Source: Larkinella sp. C7 (GTDB lineage: Bacteria > Bacteroidota > Bacteroidia > Cytophagales > Spirosomataceae). Taken from it: a stretch of 64,000 bases of DNA. The translations under genes and the position numbers were made by a program. This document shows positions 52,541 through 60,881 of this stretch, in pieces. Under the pieces are notes generated by a model. That model saw only the letters and a list, made by a program, of their open reading frames with translations. It did no database searches and was not told the DNA's origin. Positions within the stretch are counted from its first letter, which is position 1. The number at the start of each line of letters is the position of its first letter. The stretch covers positions 62,001 to 126,000 of the forward strand of contig NZ_VBSL01000007.1 in the NCBI RefSeq assembly GCF_006149005.1, given 5' to 3'.

Positions 52541-54247
52541 TCACTTAAACGCCGGTTTTCTCCGCAGGAAAACAAAACCGGCTTCCTCCCGGATGATTTC
52601 CAGATTCGGATGATAACGATACTGGTCGATATTGATGTTGCGGGTGACGAAAAAAGCCGGTTTATCGACCGGGCCGTTGATCAGCCATTCTTCGCTGTAG
52701 CTTTTGGGATTGGTCTGCGGTTGTTTCCGGAAATAAAACAGGTGGGCGTAGCTTTTATAGCCGATGGGTTCGATGTACACCTCCTGCCCCTGTTTGGCTT
52801 CGTAAAAATCAATGACCGCACCCTGCGTATATCGCTCGATTTTGGGAACAATCGCCGGTAACACAAACCACAGCAAAACCGGTGTGGCCAGAAACAACGT
52901 CACCACACTGCCGACGGGCCGTTTTTGCCGAAGCACTAGCAGGCTCAGAATGACCAGCCCATACGCCGTCCCGATGATCCATTCCCAGCCCTGCCATTCG
53001 ACGGGGGCGGTCAGGTTGGCGGCTGCAAACCGGTCTTTGATGTACGGGATCAGTTCGACGGCATTCATTCCGACCAGCGGCAAGGCTGTAATCAGGAGGG
53101 CCAAAACGCCACCAATCACGGCAATGCCGATGGTAAGCCAGCGGTTCCATTTTAATGCGCCATTCAGATAGCTATACAAAACCGTAGCGGCCAGGTAAGA
53201 AACCGGAAACCAGGCCATCGAAGAATAATGGACGATTTTGGTTTTGACGATGGAAAATAAGATCATCACGACCCAAAACAGAATAATCATCCAGCGCCGG
53301 AACGAAACCGCTCGTCCGGATTGCAAATCCACAACAGACGTACGTCCAGACCGGACCGCCGGACCGTTAAAATCTGGACGAGTACCCGCAGTATCCGAAA
53401 AGAACCCGCGAATCGCCAGCAGTGACATTGGAAAACAGCCCAGCAAAACCACCACAAAATGATAATAAAATGGTTGCTGGTGGCCGGCGTCGGGCGTGGA
53501 GAACAACCGGATCTGGTAGCGGAAAAATTCTTCAAAAAACCAGAAACCGTTCTTGGCCAGCTCCAGACCAAACCAGACCGAGGCCACGGCCAGCCCGCAA
53601 CCAAAGAACAACAAACCGTTCAGAAAGCTGAGAATCGGACGAAACCGCTGAATGGCCCAGTAAACCAGAAAGGTCAGGCCGACCAGCAAACCGCCCACGG
53701 GTCCTTTGGTCAATACCGCCAACCCGACGAACAGCCCCGAAAAAGCTGCCAGCCGGGTGGCTTTGGGCGTGCCGTATGCCGAAACCGCCTGGGCGATGAA
53801 CCAGACGCTCAGGAAGATGAAAAGGTTGAAGGTCGGATCGATAATACCGGATTTGAAATACAGATGGGGCGTTAAGGAACCGAAATAGGCCAGCGCCCAC
53901 AGCAGACCAAACCGCTCATCGACACTCTTTTTCCCCACGAAATAGAGAACCAGCAGCGTGACAATGCCAGCCACCGCATTGGGAAACCGGGCGGCAAACT
54001 CGTTGATGCCGAATGCCTTCATGGCCAGCACCTGCAGCCAGAAAAACAGGGGCGGTTTTTCCCAAAACGGCTGAAAGTTGATCTGAACCCGGGTATAGTT
54101 GCCCGTCACGATCATTTCCCGCGCCGACTCGGCAAAATTGATCTCATCCCAGTCGAAGAGGTGAACGCGGCCCAGAAACGGGAAATAGAACAACGCTCCG
54201 GCCAGAACCAGCAATACGGGAATAAAACGGGACGGAATTCGGGGCAT
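52541..54247 (-). CDS. GT39/ArnT-like membrane glycosyltransferase
   Basis: The 568-residue protein starts with a helix and the catalytic-type acidic loop 'LFDWDEINFAESAREMIVTGNY', then 'QPFWEKPPLFFWLQVLAMKAFG' and 'FAARFPNAVAGIVTLLVLYFVG' and about a dozen helices, the PMT_2/ArnT layout. A C-terminal periplasmic domain (about 465-568) follows. Such enzymes move a sugar from polyprenyl phosphate onto lipid A, a protein or a polymer in the periplasm. It is single and divergent from mog. Confidence 0.9.
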   Translation of the reverse strand: MPRIPSRFIPVLLVLAGALFYFPFLGRVHLFDWDEINFAESAREMIVTGNYTRVQINFQPFWEKPPLFFWLQVLAMKAFGINEFAARFPNAVAGIVTLLVLYFVGKKSVDERFGLLWALAYFGSLTPHLYFKSGIIDPTFNLFIFLSVWFIAQAVSAYGTPKATRLAAFSGLFVGLAVLTKGPVGGLLVGLTFLVYWAIQRFRPILSFLNGLLFFGCGLAVASVWFGLELAKNGFWFFEEFFRYQIRLFSTPDAGHQQPFYYHFVVVLLGCFPMSLLAIRGFFSDTAGTRPDFNGPAVRSGRTSVVDLQSGRAVSFRRWMIILFWVVMILFSIVKTKIVHYSSMAWFPVSYLAATVLYSYLNGALKWNRWLTIGIAVIGGVLALLITALPLVGMNAVELIPYIKDRFAAANLTAPVEWQGWEWIIGTAYGLVILSLLVLRQKRPVGSVVTLFLATPVLLWFVLPAIVPKIERYTQGAVIDFYEAKQGQEVYIEPIGYKSYAHLFYFRKQPQTNPKSYSEEWLINGPVDKPAFFVTRNINIDQYRYHPNLEIIREEAGFVFLRRKPAFK

Positions 54248-54266
54248 AGCGTTGGGATTGATTTCG

Positions 54267-54274
54267 CAAAAGTA
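54267..54274 (-). promoter_or_regulatory. Putative -7 box (TACTTTTG) for the GT39 gene
   Basis: Exact TAnnTTTG on the minus strand, 19 nt before the start at 54247; no clear -33 element. Confidence 0.4.
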
Positions 54275-54307
54275 CAGAAACTAGCCGTTCCGTCGCGTGC
54301 TTGCGTG

Positions 54308-54315
54308 TATCTTTG
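54308..54315 (+). promoter_or_regulatory. Putative -7 box (TATCTTTG) for mog
   Basis: Exact TAnnTTTG, 24 nt before the mog start; no clear -33 element. Confidence 0.45.
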
Positions 54316-54339
54316 CGCCATCATTCTAAAAGGCTTTCC

Positions 54340-54876
54340 ATGGCAACTCCAATTCGTATCGGTGTAATCAATGTGTCTGACCGGGCTAGTGCGGGCATTT
54401 ACGAAGACATTCCCGGCAAAGCCGTAGTAAGTTTGTTGACAAAATACCTGAGTTGTGACTGGGAGCCGGTGTATCGGGTCATTCCCGACGAACAACCCCA
54501 ACTGGAAGCCACGATGATCGAACTCGCCGATGTGGAAGGCTGCTGTCTGGTGGTGACCACGGGCGGCACCGGCCCGGCCTTGCGTGATGTGACACCGGAA
54601 GCAACCGAAGCGGTTTGTCAGAAAATGATGCCGGGATTTGGTGAGCTGATGCGGCAGGAAAGTCTGAAATACGTGCCGACGGCCATTCTGTCCCGCCAGA
54701 CCGCCGGGATTCGCAACCAGACGCTGATGCTGAATTTGCCCGGAAAACCGACGGCGATCGAGCAATGTCTATCAGTAGTTTTTCCGGCCATTCCGTATTG
54801 CATCGATTTGATTGGCGGCCCGTTTCTGACGACCAATCCGGACGTTATGAAGGTGTTTCGGCCCAAATCGGCCTGA
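54340..54876 (+). CDS. mog: Molybdopterin adenylyltransferase
   Basis: I start at the ATG at 54340 ('MATPIRIGVINVSDRASAG'); an ATG at 54301 would overlap the -7 box. The 178-residue protein has the MoCF/MogA motifs: 'GVINVSDRASAG' (8-19), 'VTTGGTGPALRDVTPEA' (72-88) and a C-terminal 'LPGKPTAIEQCLSVVFPAI'. Mog adenylates molybdopterin so that MoeA can insert molybdate. No other molybdenum-cofactor gene is nearby. Its last base directly abuts the stop of the convergent TrpD-like gene. Confidence 0.93.
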   Translation: MATPIRIGVINVSDRASAGIYEDIPGKAVVSLLTKYLSCDWEPVYRVIPDEQPQLEATMIELADVEGCCLVVTTGGTGPALRDVTPEATEAVCQKMMPGFGELMRQESLKYVPTAILSRQTAGIRNQTLMLNLPGKPTAIEQCLSVVFPAIPYCIDLIGGPFLTTNPDVMKVFRPKSA

Positions 54877-56175
54877 TTAGCTCAATCGGACGTCTTTCAT
54901 GGTCCGCCCGTCCAACTGCCCTTCGATCCAGTCCATGCCCCGGCTTAGCAAGGCCTGGGTAAAGCGGACGCGGTTGTCGAAGTCGTCGTTGGTGGTTTCG
55001 CCTTCATTCATAAAATCGCGGATGAGCCGGGCGTTGTCGTTAACCTGCAGGTTCATCACAATTTCGTCACTGGCCGTGCGGTATTCGGCAAAGGCGGGCA
55101 AGTCGGCGTCGAAATGCTGGTAAAACAAGTGACCGCGGGCCGTCCGGACGGCGCACAGAATGCCGCTGCTCCGGCTGGTCGAGGGCGAAAGACTGCCTTC
55201 CAAACCGCGTTTCATCACAATGACGGCATCAAAACCGGCCATGAGTGCCAGTTCGGCCATTTTCATCTGGAAGGGAACCTGAAAAACCGGCGTTACCAGA
55301 ATCCGGGCACTGCACGGGTTCATGATTTTTTCGAGCGTTGCTAAAAACGGTCGTTTGAGCATGAGCCGACGGCGGTCGACCCAACGGTTCAAGGCAGGGG
55401 AAAGGGCCTTCTGGTCCAGCACCCAGCCGAACGGTTCCGGTGGCGTGTTGATTTCGTGGTTGCTTTGCAACATCTGACACCCCAGATAGAGATACAGATC
55501 GTGGGCATTGAGGGTATATTTCGGCCCCGGTGTTCGGCCAACGACCGACAACGCACCGTAGCCGCGTTGTTCGAAAAAATGGGCCAGCAGCGGAGTAATC
55601 AGGTACGTATGCTCCACGCCATCGAACGGTTCGGCCAGTTGAACCAGCGGACGGTCGACACAGCTCAGTTGCCGAAAACCGGGCGTGATGGTTTCCATGG
55701 CGGCATCATAGAAGCCCTTGTATTCGTCGTTGGATTCGATGCGGATGCGCAAAATGTTGATAGCCATGCCTTTGAACGTTTCACAATCGTCGTCCAAAAA
55801 CAGAAAGTTTCCCAACTGATGGGCTTCGCTGGAGCGGAGAATATGGCCTTTCAGAAGTTTGGTGGCAATGGGAAAGAGGTTTGTGGGCAAATCAGGACAT
55901 ACTTTATTGATAAAAAAGGTCGGATTCAAAAAAGCCCCTTTCCCGAAAATCTGCTCCAGTGACCGTTCTTCCGGCATCGGTCCTTTCGCCAGCAGAGCCC
56001 CCAGAAAAGCACCCTTTTGCAACGGATCGGCGTGGCCCGACACCAACTCCTGTCGGCATTCTTCCATTAAAGCAGGGGGTAGGGGTCGGCGGCCCAACTT
56101 GCCGAAACCAATGTGCTGAATACCCCGGCCTAAGGCTGTAGTGGTTGGATCAGCAATGGATGGCGTTTGAAGCAT
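54877..56175 (-). CDS. Divergent TrpD/glycosyltransferase family 3-like protein
   Basis: The 432-residue protein opens with a GT3 N-terminal-type helical bundle ('GRRPLPPALMEECRQELVSG', 'QKGAFLGALLAKG'), as in anthranilate phosphoribosyltransferase, and continues into a long alpha/beta region ('VEHTYLITPLLAHFFEQRGYGALSVVG'). The PRPP-binding GTGGD and the KHGNR motif of TrpD are both absent; the corresponding stretch reads 'GAFLNPTFFINKV' and 'LLKGHILRSSEAHQ'. It is some 90 residues longer than TrpD. No trp gene is near, so tryptophan synthesis is unlikely; the reaction is unknown. Confidence 0.7.
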   Translation of the reverse strand: MLQTPSIADPTTTALGRGIQHIGFGKLGRRPLPPALMEECRQELVSGHADPLQKGAFLGALLAKGPMPEERSLEQIFGKGAFLNPTFFINKVCPDLPTNLFPIATKLLKGHILRSSEAHQLGNFLFLDDDCETFKGMAINILRIRIESNDEYKGFYDAAMETITPGFRQLSCVDRPLVQLAEPFDGVEHTYLITPLLAHFFEQRGYGALSVVGRTPGPKYTLNAHDLYLYLGCQMLQSNHEINTPPEPFGWVLDQKALSPALNRWVDRRRLMLKRPFLATLEKIMNPCSARILVTPVFQVPFQMKMAELALMAGFDAVIVMKRGLEGSLSPSTSRSSGILCAVRTARGHLFYQHFDADLPAFAEYRTASDEIVMNLQVNDNARLIRDFMNEGETTNDDFDNRVRFTQALLSRGMDWIEGQLDGRTMKDVRLS

Positions 56176-56337
56176 AATAATGGAGAACCTTGGATTTCAA
56201 GCTGAAATTACGAAAAGGGATACATTTTGTTGATAACTGAGATTATTTTTAAACTGAATTTTTGATAAATACCAAATAATTATTGATATAAACCCATTTA
56301 GGCAACGTATTTTTTGGAAAATAGGCTATTTTGCCAA

Positions 56338-56433
56338 ATGGAAAAGCTGGATGTACAGGGCATTTCAAAAACCCGGATAGGCAGGTATATACGTAAAAGG
56401 AAAGCAATCGAACTATTTACCGATTGGATGTGA
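56338..56433 (+). CDS. Possible 31-residue basic peptide
   Basis: ATG at 56338, TGA 56431-56433, in an otherwise gene-free A/T-rich stretch of about 290 bp. The product is basic ('KTRIGRYIRKRKAI'). No ribosome-binding site or family resemblance; this could be chance. Confidence 0.15.
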   Translation: MEKLDVQGISKTRIGRYIRKRKAIELFTDWM

Positions 56434-56469
56434 TTATTTTAAGACTATTTTTGTATGTGCAATTTTTTC

Positions 56470-57117
56470 TTAAAACCGCAACCGCCGATCGTGCCAGCTT
56501 TGTGGATTTTGGTCCCAGTGGCGGCTCAGGAGCCAGAAAACGAAAATGGAGGAAACCGTGCCGATCAGCGAGCCAACGTAGACGTCTTCCACAAAATGTT
56601 GAAAGAGGTATACCCGAGAATAGGCGGTGATGACCGCCAGCATGGCAAAAAACCAGCCCCGGTTTTTGCGATCGTCGAGCAGGGCCAGGAGGCAAAAAAC
56701 CGCAAAAGCCGTGGTCGAGTGGCCCGACGGAAAACTGTTGTAGCTGTGAATGTCCAGGCCATCGATGATCCGGTATTGCCAGGGCGAATGTTCGAAATAT
56801 TTCAGCGGGCGCAACGAATCCGAGAAAACGAGCTGCTTCAATAGGCGGGTAATCAGCGTCGACAGCAGGAACGAGGCCGCTCCCATCAGGGCAAACCGGA
56901 ACGACCGGAATAAGAGAATGATGATGACCAGAACGGAGAAGGCGCCATCGCCCAGATACGTTACATTCTGAAAAAACAGATCGGCCAGGGGCGTGTGGTG
57001 GCCATTCACCCATTGCATGAGCTCAGTCTTGTTATAAACTAGCATCAACACACTGACCGTTGCCAGGCACAGGAAGTAGACGATGAAAAAAGAACGATTT
57101 CTGGATACAATTTCCAT
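56470..57117 (-). CDS. PAP2 family membrane phosphatase
   Basis: The 215-residue protein has six membrane segments and the three PAP2 motifs: KxxxxxxxxRP (Lys94, Arg103-Pro104), 'PSGH' (130-133) and 'SRVYLFQHFVEDV' (Ser167, Arg168, His174, Asp178). The likely substrates are lipid phosphates such as undecaprenyl pyrophosphate or phosphatidate in the inner membrane. It is divergent from the GT39 gene at 57155. Confidence 0.93.
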   Translation of the reverse strand: MEIVSRNRSFFIVYFLCLATVSVLMLVYNKTELMQWVNGHHTPLADLFFQNVTYLGDGAFSVLVIIILLFRSFRFALMGAASFLLSTLITRLLKQLVFSDSLRPLKYFEHSPWQYRIIDGLDIHSYNSFPSGHSTTAFAVFCLLALLDDRKNRGWFFAMLAVITAYSRVYLFQHFVEDVYVGSLIGTVSSIFVFWLLSRHWDQNPQSWHDRRLRF

Positions 57118-57154
57118 AAATAGCGGTATTAACGGGCAGAAATAGGGGAACGGT

Positions 57155-58756
57155 GTGAAAAAAAATGAATTAGAAAGTATCTTGATGCGGTTTTACACTC
57201 GGCGTTATATGAGTCCTGTTTCATTGCCTGGTTTTGTTTCCATACTGCCCACGACAGTCGCCTATCGCCGGATTGGCTGGCTTTTTACGGTTGCCTGGGG
57301 GGCTTTTATTGTTTTTCGCCGTTTGCTGCGCGAAGGCATGTGGGCCGACGGCCTCACCTACGCGGCCCTTTCCCGCAATATGGCCCTTGGAAAAGGGGCA
57401 TTCTGGTCACCGGTTTTTGCCAGTTCGTTCTGGCTGCCCTTCAACCAGACGGAAACGTTTTACGAGCATCCTCCCCTGTTGTTTTATATCCAGTCCTGGT
57501 TTTTCAGGCTCCTTGGCGATACCTACGTCACCGAACGCGTCTATTGTTTCGTCGTGCTTCTTCTGATCCTTCTTCTGATGGTTCAGTTATGGCGGCAACT
57601 CGTTCCGACCGACCATCCATTGTACCGCTGGGAGTGGTTACCGGTTTTTCTGCTGTTTACGTTTCCGCTCACAGAGTGGACCTATGCGCAAAATTACCTG
57701 GACGTAACAATGAGCCTGTTCTGTCTGCTGACCGTCAAATATACGATTGAAGGCTGGCAAAATCCCAAAAAATGGTTTCTAATGGCCTTGCTGGCGGTTT
57801 TGGCCTTGCTGGCAGCTTTTCTGACCAAAGGCCCGGTAAGTCTGCACGTGCTGGCGGTTCCGGGGTTATACGGCCTGTTGGGCTGCCCAACCCCGCAGTT
57901 CGCGAAGGCGACCCGCTGGACGCTTCTGCTGATCGGCGGTTTTACACTGCTGCTGTCGCTTCTGTTGCTATATGAACCGGCCCGGATTTTCCTGCATACC
58001 TACTTTAACCAGCAGGTGTGGGCAGCCCTGAACGGAAAACGCGAAGTCTATGGCGATACCTCAGGCTCATTGGGTCGAACATTCATTGTGAAGGTGTTGC
58101 TGACCAACCTGGCCCCCGCGCTGGGGCTTCTGGCGGTTTTGTGGCTTCTAAACCGGTTTTGGTTGAAATCACGGGAAGCGATTCGTCCGCTTTCGGGAAT
58201 GATCCGGTTTTATATGGCCCTGGGGCTGGCTTCTACGCTACCCATTATGGCTACCACCAAACAGATCGAATATTACATCGTTCCCGCACTTCCGTATATG
58301 GCACTGGGATTAGGCGCCTGGATAGGGCCACAACTGGTAAAACTCACGTTTCGGTTGACAAAAACCAGTTTGCGGATCTTCCTGGCGCTGGGATGGATAG
58401 CCTGCCTCGGCTCCGGACTCTACGGAATCAGCATTGCCGGAACGCCCTACCACAGCCACCGGGCCATTCTGGCCGATGTTCACACCATCGGATCGGTCGT
58501 CCCTTCGAACACCAGGCTGGGGGTTTGCCCGGAAATGATGGCCAGTGTCTTGCTCCATTCGTACCTGCAACGCTACCACCGCCTGGAAATGACGACGCTG
58601 GCGAAAAAACCGGCCTATTTCCTGGCTGATGCGACGTGCCGTGACGCCCAGCAGCAGCAATTGACCGCAGCCGGCTACCAACCCATTGCGGTTTCGATGA
58701 AAAGTTACGTCCTCTACCGCCGGTCGGCCCCACCCGTCTCAACAAAGAGACTGTAA
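57155..58756 (+). CDS. GT39/ArnT-like membrane glycosyltransferase
   Basis: The 533-residue protein has the acidic-loop signature 'EGMWADGLTYAALSRNMALG' after the first helix, 'YEHPPLLFYIQSWFFRLLGD' and a multi-helix core; the C-terminal about 120 residues are periplasmic. Alternative starts exist at 57185 ('MRFYTRRYMSP') and 57209. Related to the GT39 gene at 52541 but clearly a paralogue with a different acidic motif (WADG instead of FDWDE). Single gene; acceptor unknown. Confidence 0.88.
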   Translation: MKKNELESILMRFYTRRYMSPVSLPGFVSILPTTVAYRRIGWLFTVAWGAFIVFRRLLREGMWADGLTYAALSRNMALGKGAFWSPVFASSFWLPFNQTETFYEHPPLLFYIQSWFFRLLGDTYVTERVYCFVVLLLILLLMVQLWRQLVPTDHPLYRWEWLPVFLLFTFPLTEWTYAQNYLDVTMSLFCLLTVKYTIEGWQNPKKWFLMALLAVLALLAAFLTKGPVSLHVLAVPGLYGLLGCPTPQFAKATRWTLLLIGGFTLLLSLLLLYEPARIFLHTYFNQQVWAALNGKREVYGDTSGSLGRTFIVKVLLTNLAPALGLLAVLWLLNRFWLKSREAIRPLSGMIRFYMALGLASTLPIMATTKQIEYYIVPALPYMALGLGAWIGPQLVKLTFRLTKTSLRIFLALGWIACLGSGLYGISIAGTPYHSHRAILADVHTIGSVVPSNTRLGVCPEMMASVLLHSYLQRYHRLEMTTLAKKPAYFLADATCRDAQQQQLTAAGYQPIAVSMKSYVLYRRSAPPVSTKRL

Positions 58757-58770
58757 ATTGATAGTTAGTC

Positions 58771-58801
58771 TTTTAGGATTCAGAAATAGTTCGTAACTTT
58801 G
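58771..58801 (+). promoter_or_regulatory. Putative promoter of the yceD-rpmF-plsX-fabH-efp-acc block
   Basis: TTTT (58771-58774), 19 nt, TAACTTTG (58794-58801): exact -7 box and a near -33 box, 20 nt before the GTG start. Confidence 0.5.
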
Positions 58802-58821
58802 CGGACTATTTTGAGACGATA

Positions 58822-59367
58822 GTGAAGGAGTTGCAAAAATACACCATCCCCATTAGCAGTCTTGAAGACAAATCGTACGAGTTTGACTTTGAATCCGGCG
58901 ATGCGTTTTTCGAGGCCATGGATCAGGAACTGATTCAGAGCGGGTCATTCAAGACGCATCTGGTTCTGACCAAGTCGTCGTCGATGATTCACTTGAATTT
59001 CCATATCCAGGGAACGGTGGGGCTCATCTGTGACCGCAGCCTGGATCCGTTCGACGAGCCGATTGATATTGAGGAACAATTGTTTCTGAAATTTTCGGAT
59101 CGCGTGGAGGAACTGACCGACGAAATCGAACTGATTCTGTGGGAGACGCAGCAAATTAACATTGCGCGTTACCTTTTCGATTTTATCGTGCTGTCGTTGC
59201 CGATGAAAAAACTGCACCCCCGGTTCCGGCAGGAAGAAAACGACGAGGATGAGGAGCAGGAAGGCAGGGTGGTATACCGGTCGGACGCTCCGGGGCCCGA
59301 TGACGAAACCCCTGAGCCGCCCGTTGACCCCCGTTGGGAAGCATTGCGAAAACTGAATAATAATTAA
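58822..59367 (+). CDS. YceD/DUF177 family protein
   Basis: The 181-residue protein begins at a GTG codon ('KELQKYTIPISSLEDKSYEFDFE'); no ATG occurs in frame near the start. It has the DUF177 core ('GTVGLICDRSLDPFDEPIDIEEQLFLKF') with only one of the usual conserved cysteines in that loop, and an acidic tail ('EENDEDEEQEGR'). YceD precedes rpmF and plsX in most bacteria and is implicated in 23S rRNA maturation. The order here, yceD-rpmF-plsX-fabH, is the conserved one. Confidence 0.92.
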   Translation: MKELQKYTIPISSLEDKSYEFDFESGDAFFEAMDQELIQSGSFKTHLVLTKSSSMIHLNFHIQGTVGLICDRSLDPFDEPIDIEEQLFLKFSDRVEELTDEIELILWETQQINIARYLFDFIVLSLPMKKLHPRFRQEENDEDEEQEGRVVYRSDAPGPDDETPEPPVDPRWEALRKLNNN

Positions 59368-59446
59368 TACAATTTGTTATCACTCCAGCAACCGTTCCGG
59401 TGGTGGGAGAATGGCAAGACTTACTGACAATTGACAAGATACAATT

Positions 59447-59641
59447 ATGGCACATCCCAAACGCAGACATTCAACCACCCGGCGGGACAAGCGTAGAACG
59501 CACGATAAACTGACCCCGAAGGCACTCTCTTTCGATGCGACGACGGGCGAGATTCACATTCGTCACAAAGCGCACGTATTCGAAGGCAACCTGTATTACA
59601 AAGGCAAGGTGATGATTGAAAATTACGCACCAACCGCCTGA
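59447..59641 (+). CDS. rpmF: 50S ribosomal protein L32
   Basis: The 64-residue protein starts 'MAHPKRRHSTTRRDKRRTHD', the L32 signature. It contains no cysteine, so this is the zinc-free form; many bacteria carry a CxxC zinc version. L32 sits near the peptide exit/domain region of the large subunit. It follows yceD by 79 bp, and a 185 bp gap rich in hairpins separates it from plsX. Confidence 0.97.
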   Translation: MAHPKRRHSTTRRDKRRTHDKLTPKALSFDATTGEIHIRHKAHVFEGNLYYKGKVMIENYAPTA

Positions 59642-59647
59642 CATTCT

Positions 59648-59676
59648 AGCCCCCAACCCCACGCAGGGGCTTTTTT
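59648..59676 (+). terminator. Terminator-like hairpin after rpmF
   Basis: AGCCCC (59648-59653), 12 nt, GGGGCT (59666-59671) and a T run, 7 nt after the stop. Its 5' arm can instead pair with 59701-59711 (CCCCCAACCCC with GGGGTTGGGGG), an alternative fold. Confidence 0.55.
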
Positions 59677-59712
59677 CAGCGTATCGAAAACCTCTTTTGC
59701 GGGGTTGGGGGT

Positions 59713-59762
59713 AAAAAGTATTTCACAGGAATCTGCACCGGATGAACGTGAAATACTTTTTT
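59713..59762 (+). terminator. Second terminator-like hairpin before plsX
   Basis: 14 bp perfect arms AAAAAGTATTTCAC (59713-59726) and GTGAAATACTTTTT (59748-59761), 21 nt loop, ending in a T tract. Confidence 0.7.
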
Positions 59763-59826
59763 ATTGCCGGGCAACTACTATTTTTACACGTTCGTTTACC
59801 AATTCAGCGCACCCAAACCTGGTTCA

Positions 59827-60765
59827 ATGAGAATCGCAGTCGACGCTATGGGTGGCGATTTCGCTCCGGACGCAATTGTGGAAGGAGTCGTGATGGCCGC
59901 TAAAGAATTACCGAGTGACGTTACCATCGTATTGGTGGGCAAGCAACGGGTAATTGAAGACCTTCTTCAAAAATATAATTACGCAGGTTCCAGCGTGGAA
60001 ATTGTCCATGCAGAAGATGTGGTTGAAATGGGAGAGCACCCCACCAAGGCACTCTCGCAAAAACCCAATTCCAGCATCGGAGTTGGGTTTAAACTTTTAC
60101 GTGACAAGTTGGTCGACGCCTTTTGCAGTGCGGGCAATACCGGTGCCATGCACGTGGGAGCCCTGTTCAGCATCAAAGCGATCGAAGGGGTTATGCGCCC
60201 CGCCATTGCCGGTTTTGTTCCCCAGCTTAGTGGCGGTTTTGCCGTTATTGTCGATATTGGTGCCAATGCCGACTGCAAACCGGAAATGCTGCTGCAATTT
60301 GGCGAAATTGGCTCCATCTACGCCCAGTACACGTTCGGGATCGATAAACCCCGCGTGGCATTGATGAACATCGGCGAGGAAGAGCAAAAAGGATCGCTGA
60401 TTGCCCAGGCCGCCTATCAGTTGCTGAAAGACAGCCGGAAAATCAATTTTGTCGGTAATATGGAAGGGGGCGATTTTTTCCGCGACAAAGCGGATGTGAT
60501 CGTAACGGACGGTTTTACGGGCAACATCCTGTTCAAAATGGGCGAGTCGATTTACGAAATGACCAAAGAACTGGGCCTGAGCCACGAGTTTACGGACAAA
60601 ACCAACTATGAATCGGTGGGTGGCAGCCCGATTGTGGGTGTTAATGGAAATGTCATTATTGCCCACGGGATCTCGTCGCCGTTGGCCATTAAAAATATGC
60701 TTAGTCTGGCAAAAAAGCAGGTAGAATCCAACGCTTATACGAAAATCGCACAGGCTTTAAGTTGA
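59827..60765 (+). CDS. plsX: Phosphate acyltransferase PlsX
   Basis: I start at the ATG at 59827 ('MRIAVDAMGGDFAPDAIVEG', the canonical N-terminus); an ATG at 59764 in the leader adds 21 unrelated residues. The 312-residue enzyme has 'GNTGAMHVGALF', 'DIGANADCKPEMLLQFG' and 'VIVTDGFTGNILFKMGE'. It converts acyl-ACP to acyl-phosphate for PlsY-dependent lysophosphatidate synthesis. It is between rpmF and fabH as usual. Confidence 0.97.
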   Translation: MRIAVDAMGGDFAPDAIVEGVVMAAKELPSDVTIVLVGKQRVIEDLLQKYNYAGSSVEIVHAEDVVEMGEHPTKALSQKPNSSIGVGFKLLRDKLVDAFCSAGNTGAMHVGALFSIKAIEGVMRPAIAGFVPQLSGGFAVIVDIGANADCKPEMLLQFGEIGSIYAQYTFGIDKPRVALMNIGEEEQKGSLIAQAAYQLLKDSRKINFVGNMEGGDFFRDKADVIVTDGFTGNILFKMGESIYEMTKELGLSHEFTDKTNYESVGGSPIVGVNGNVIIAHGISSPLAIKNMLSLAKKQVESNAYTKIAQALS

Positions 60766-60768
60766 AAT

Positions 60769-60858
60769 AAGACCAAAGAGTAAAGACATGAGACAAAAGA
60801 CATCAGCAACCTTGCGACCGATCGACTCTCTTGTTCCCTGTCTCTATTCTCTTGTCTG
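60769..60858 (+). repeat. Imperfect inverted repeat of AGACA/AAGAG words between plsX and fabH
   Basis: A purine-rich arm (60769-60801) faces a pyrimidine-rich arm (60826-60858); 23 of 33 positions pair and several others can form G-U pairs. The loop is 24 nt. It fills most of the 116 bp gap and resembles the better hairpins downstream in the same operon. Confidence 0.55.
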
Positions 60859-60881
60859 TAAAATTGATTGCACCCCCGAGT

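Noticed and set aside
54877-56175. Naming the protein anthranilate phosphoribosyltransferase (trpD)
   Set aside because: The defining GTGGD and KHGNR motifs are missing and no trp gene is nearby.
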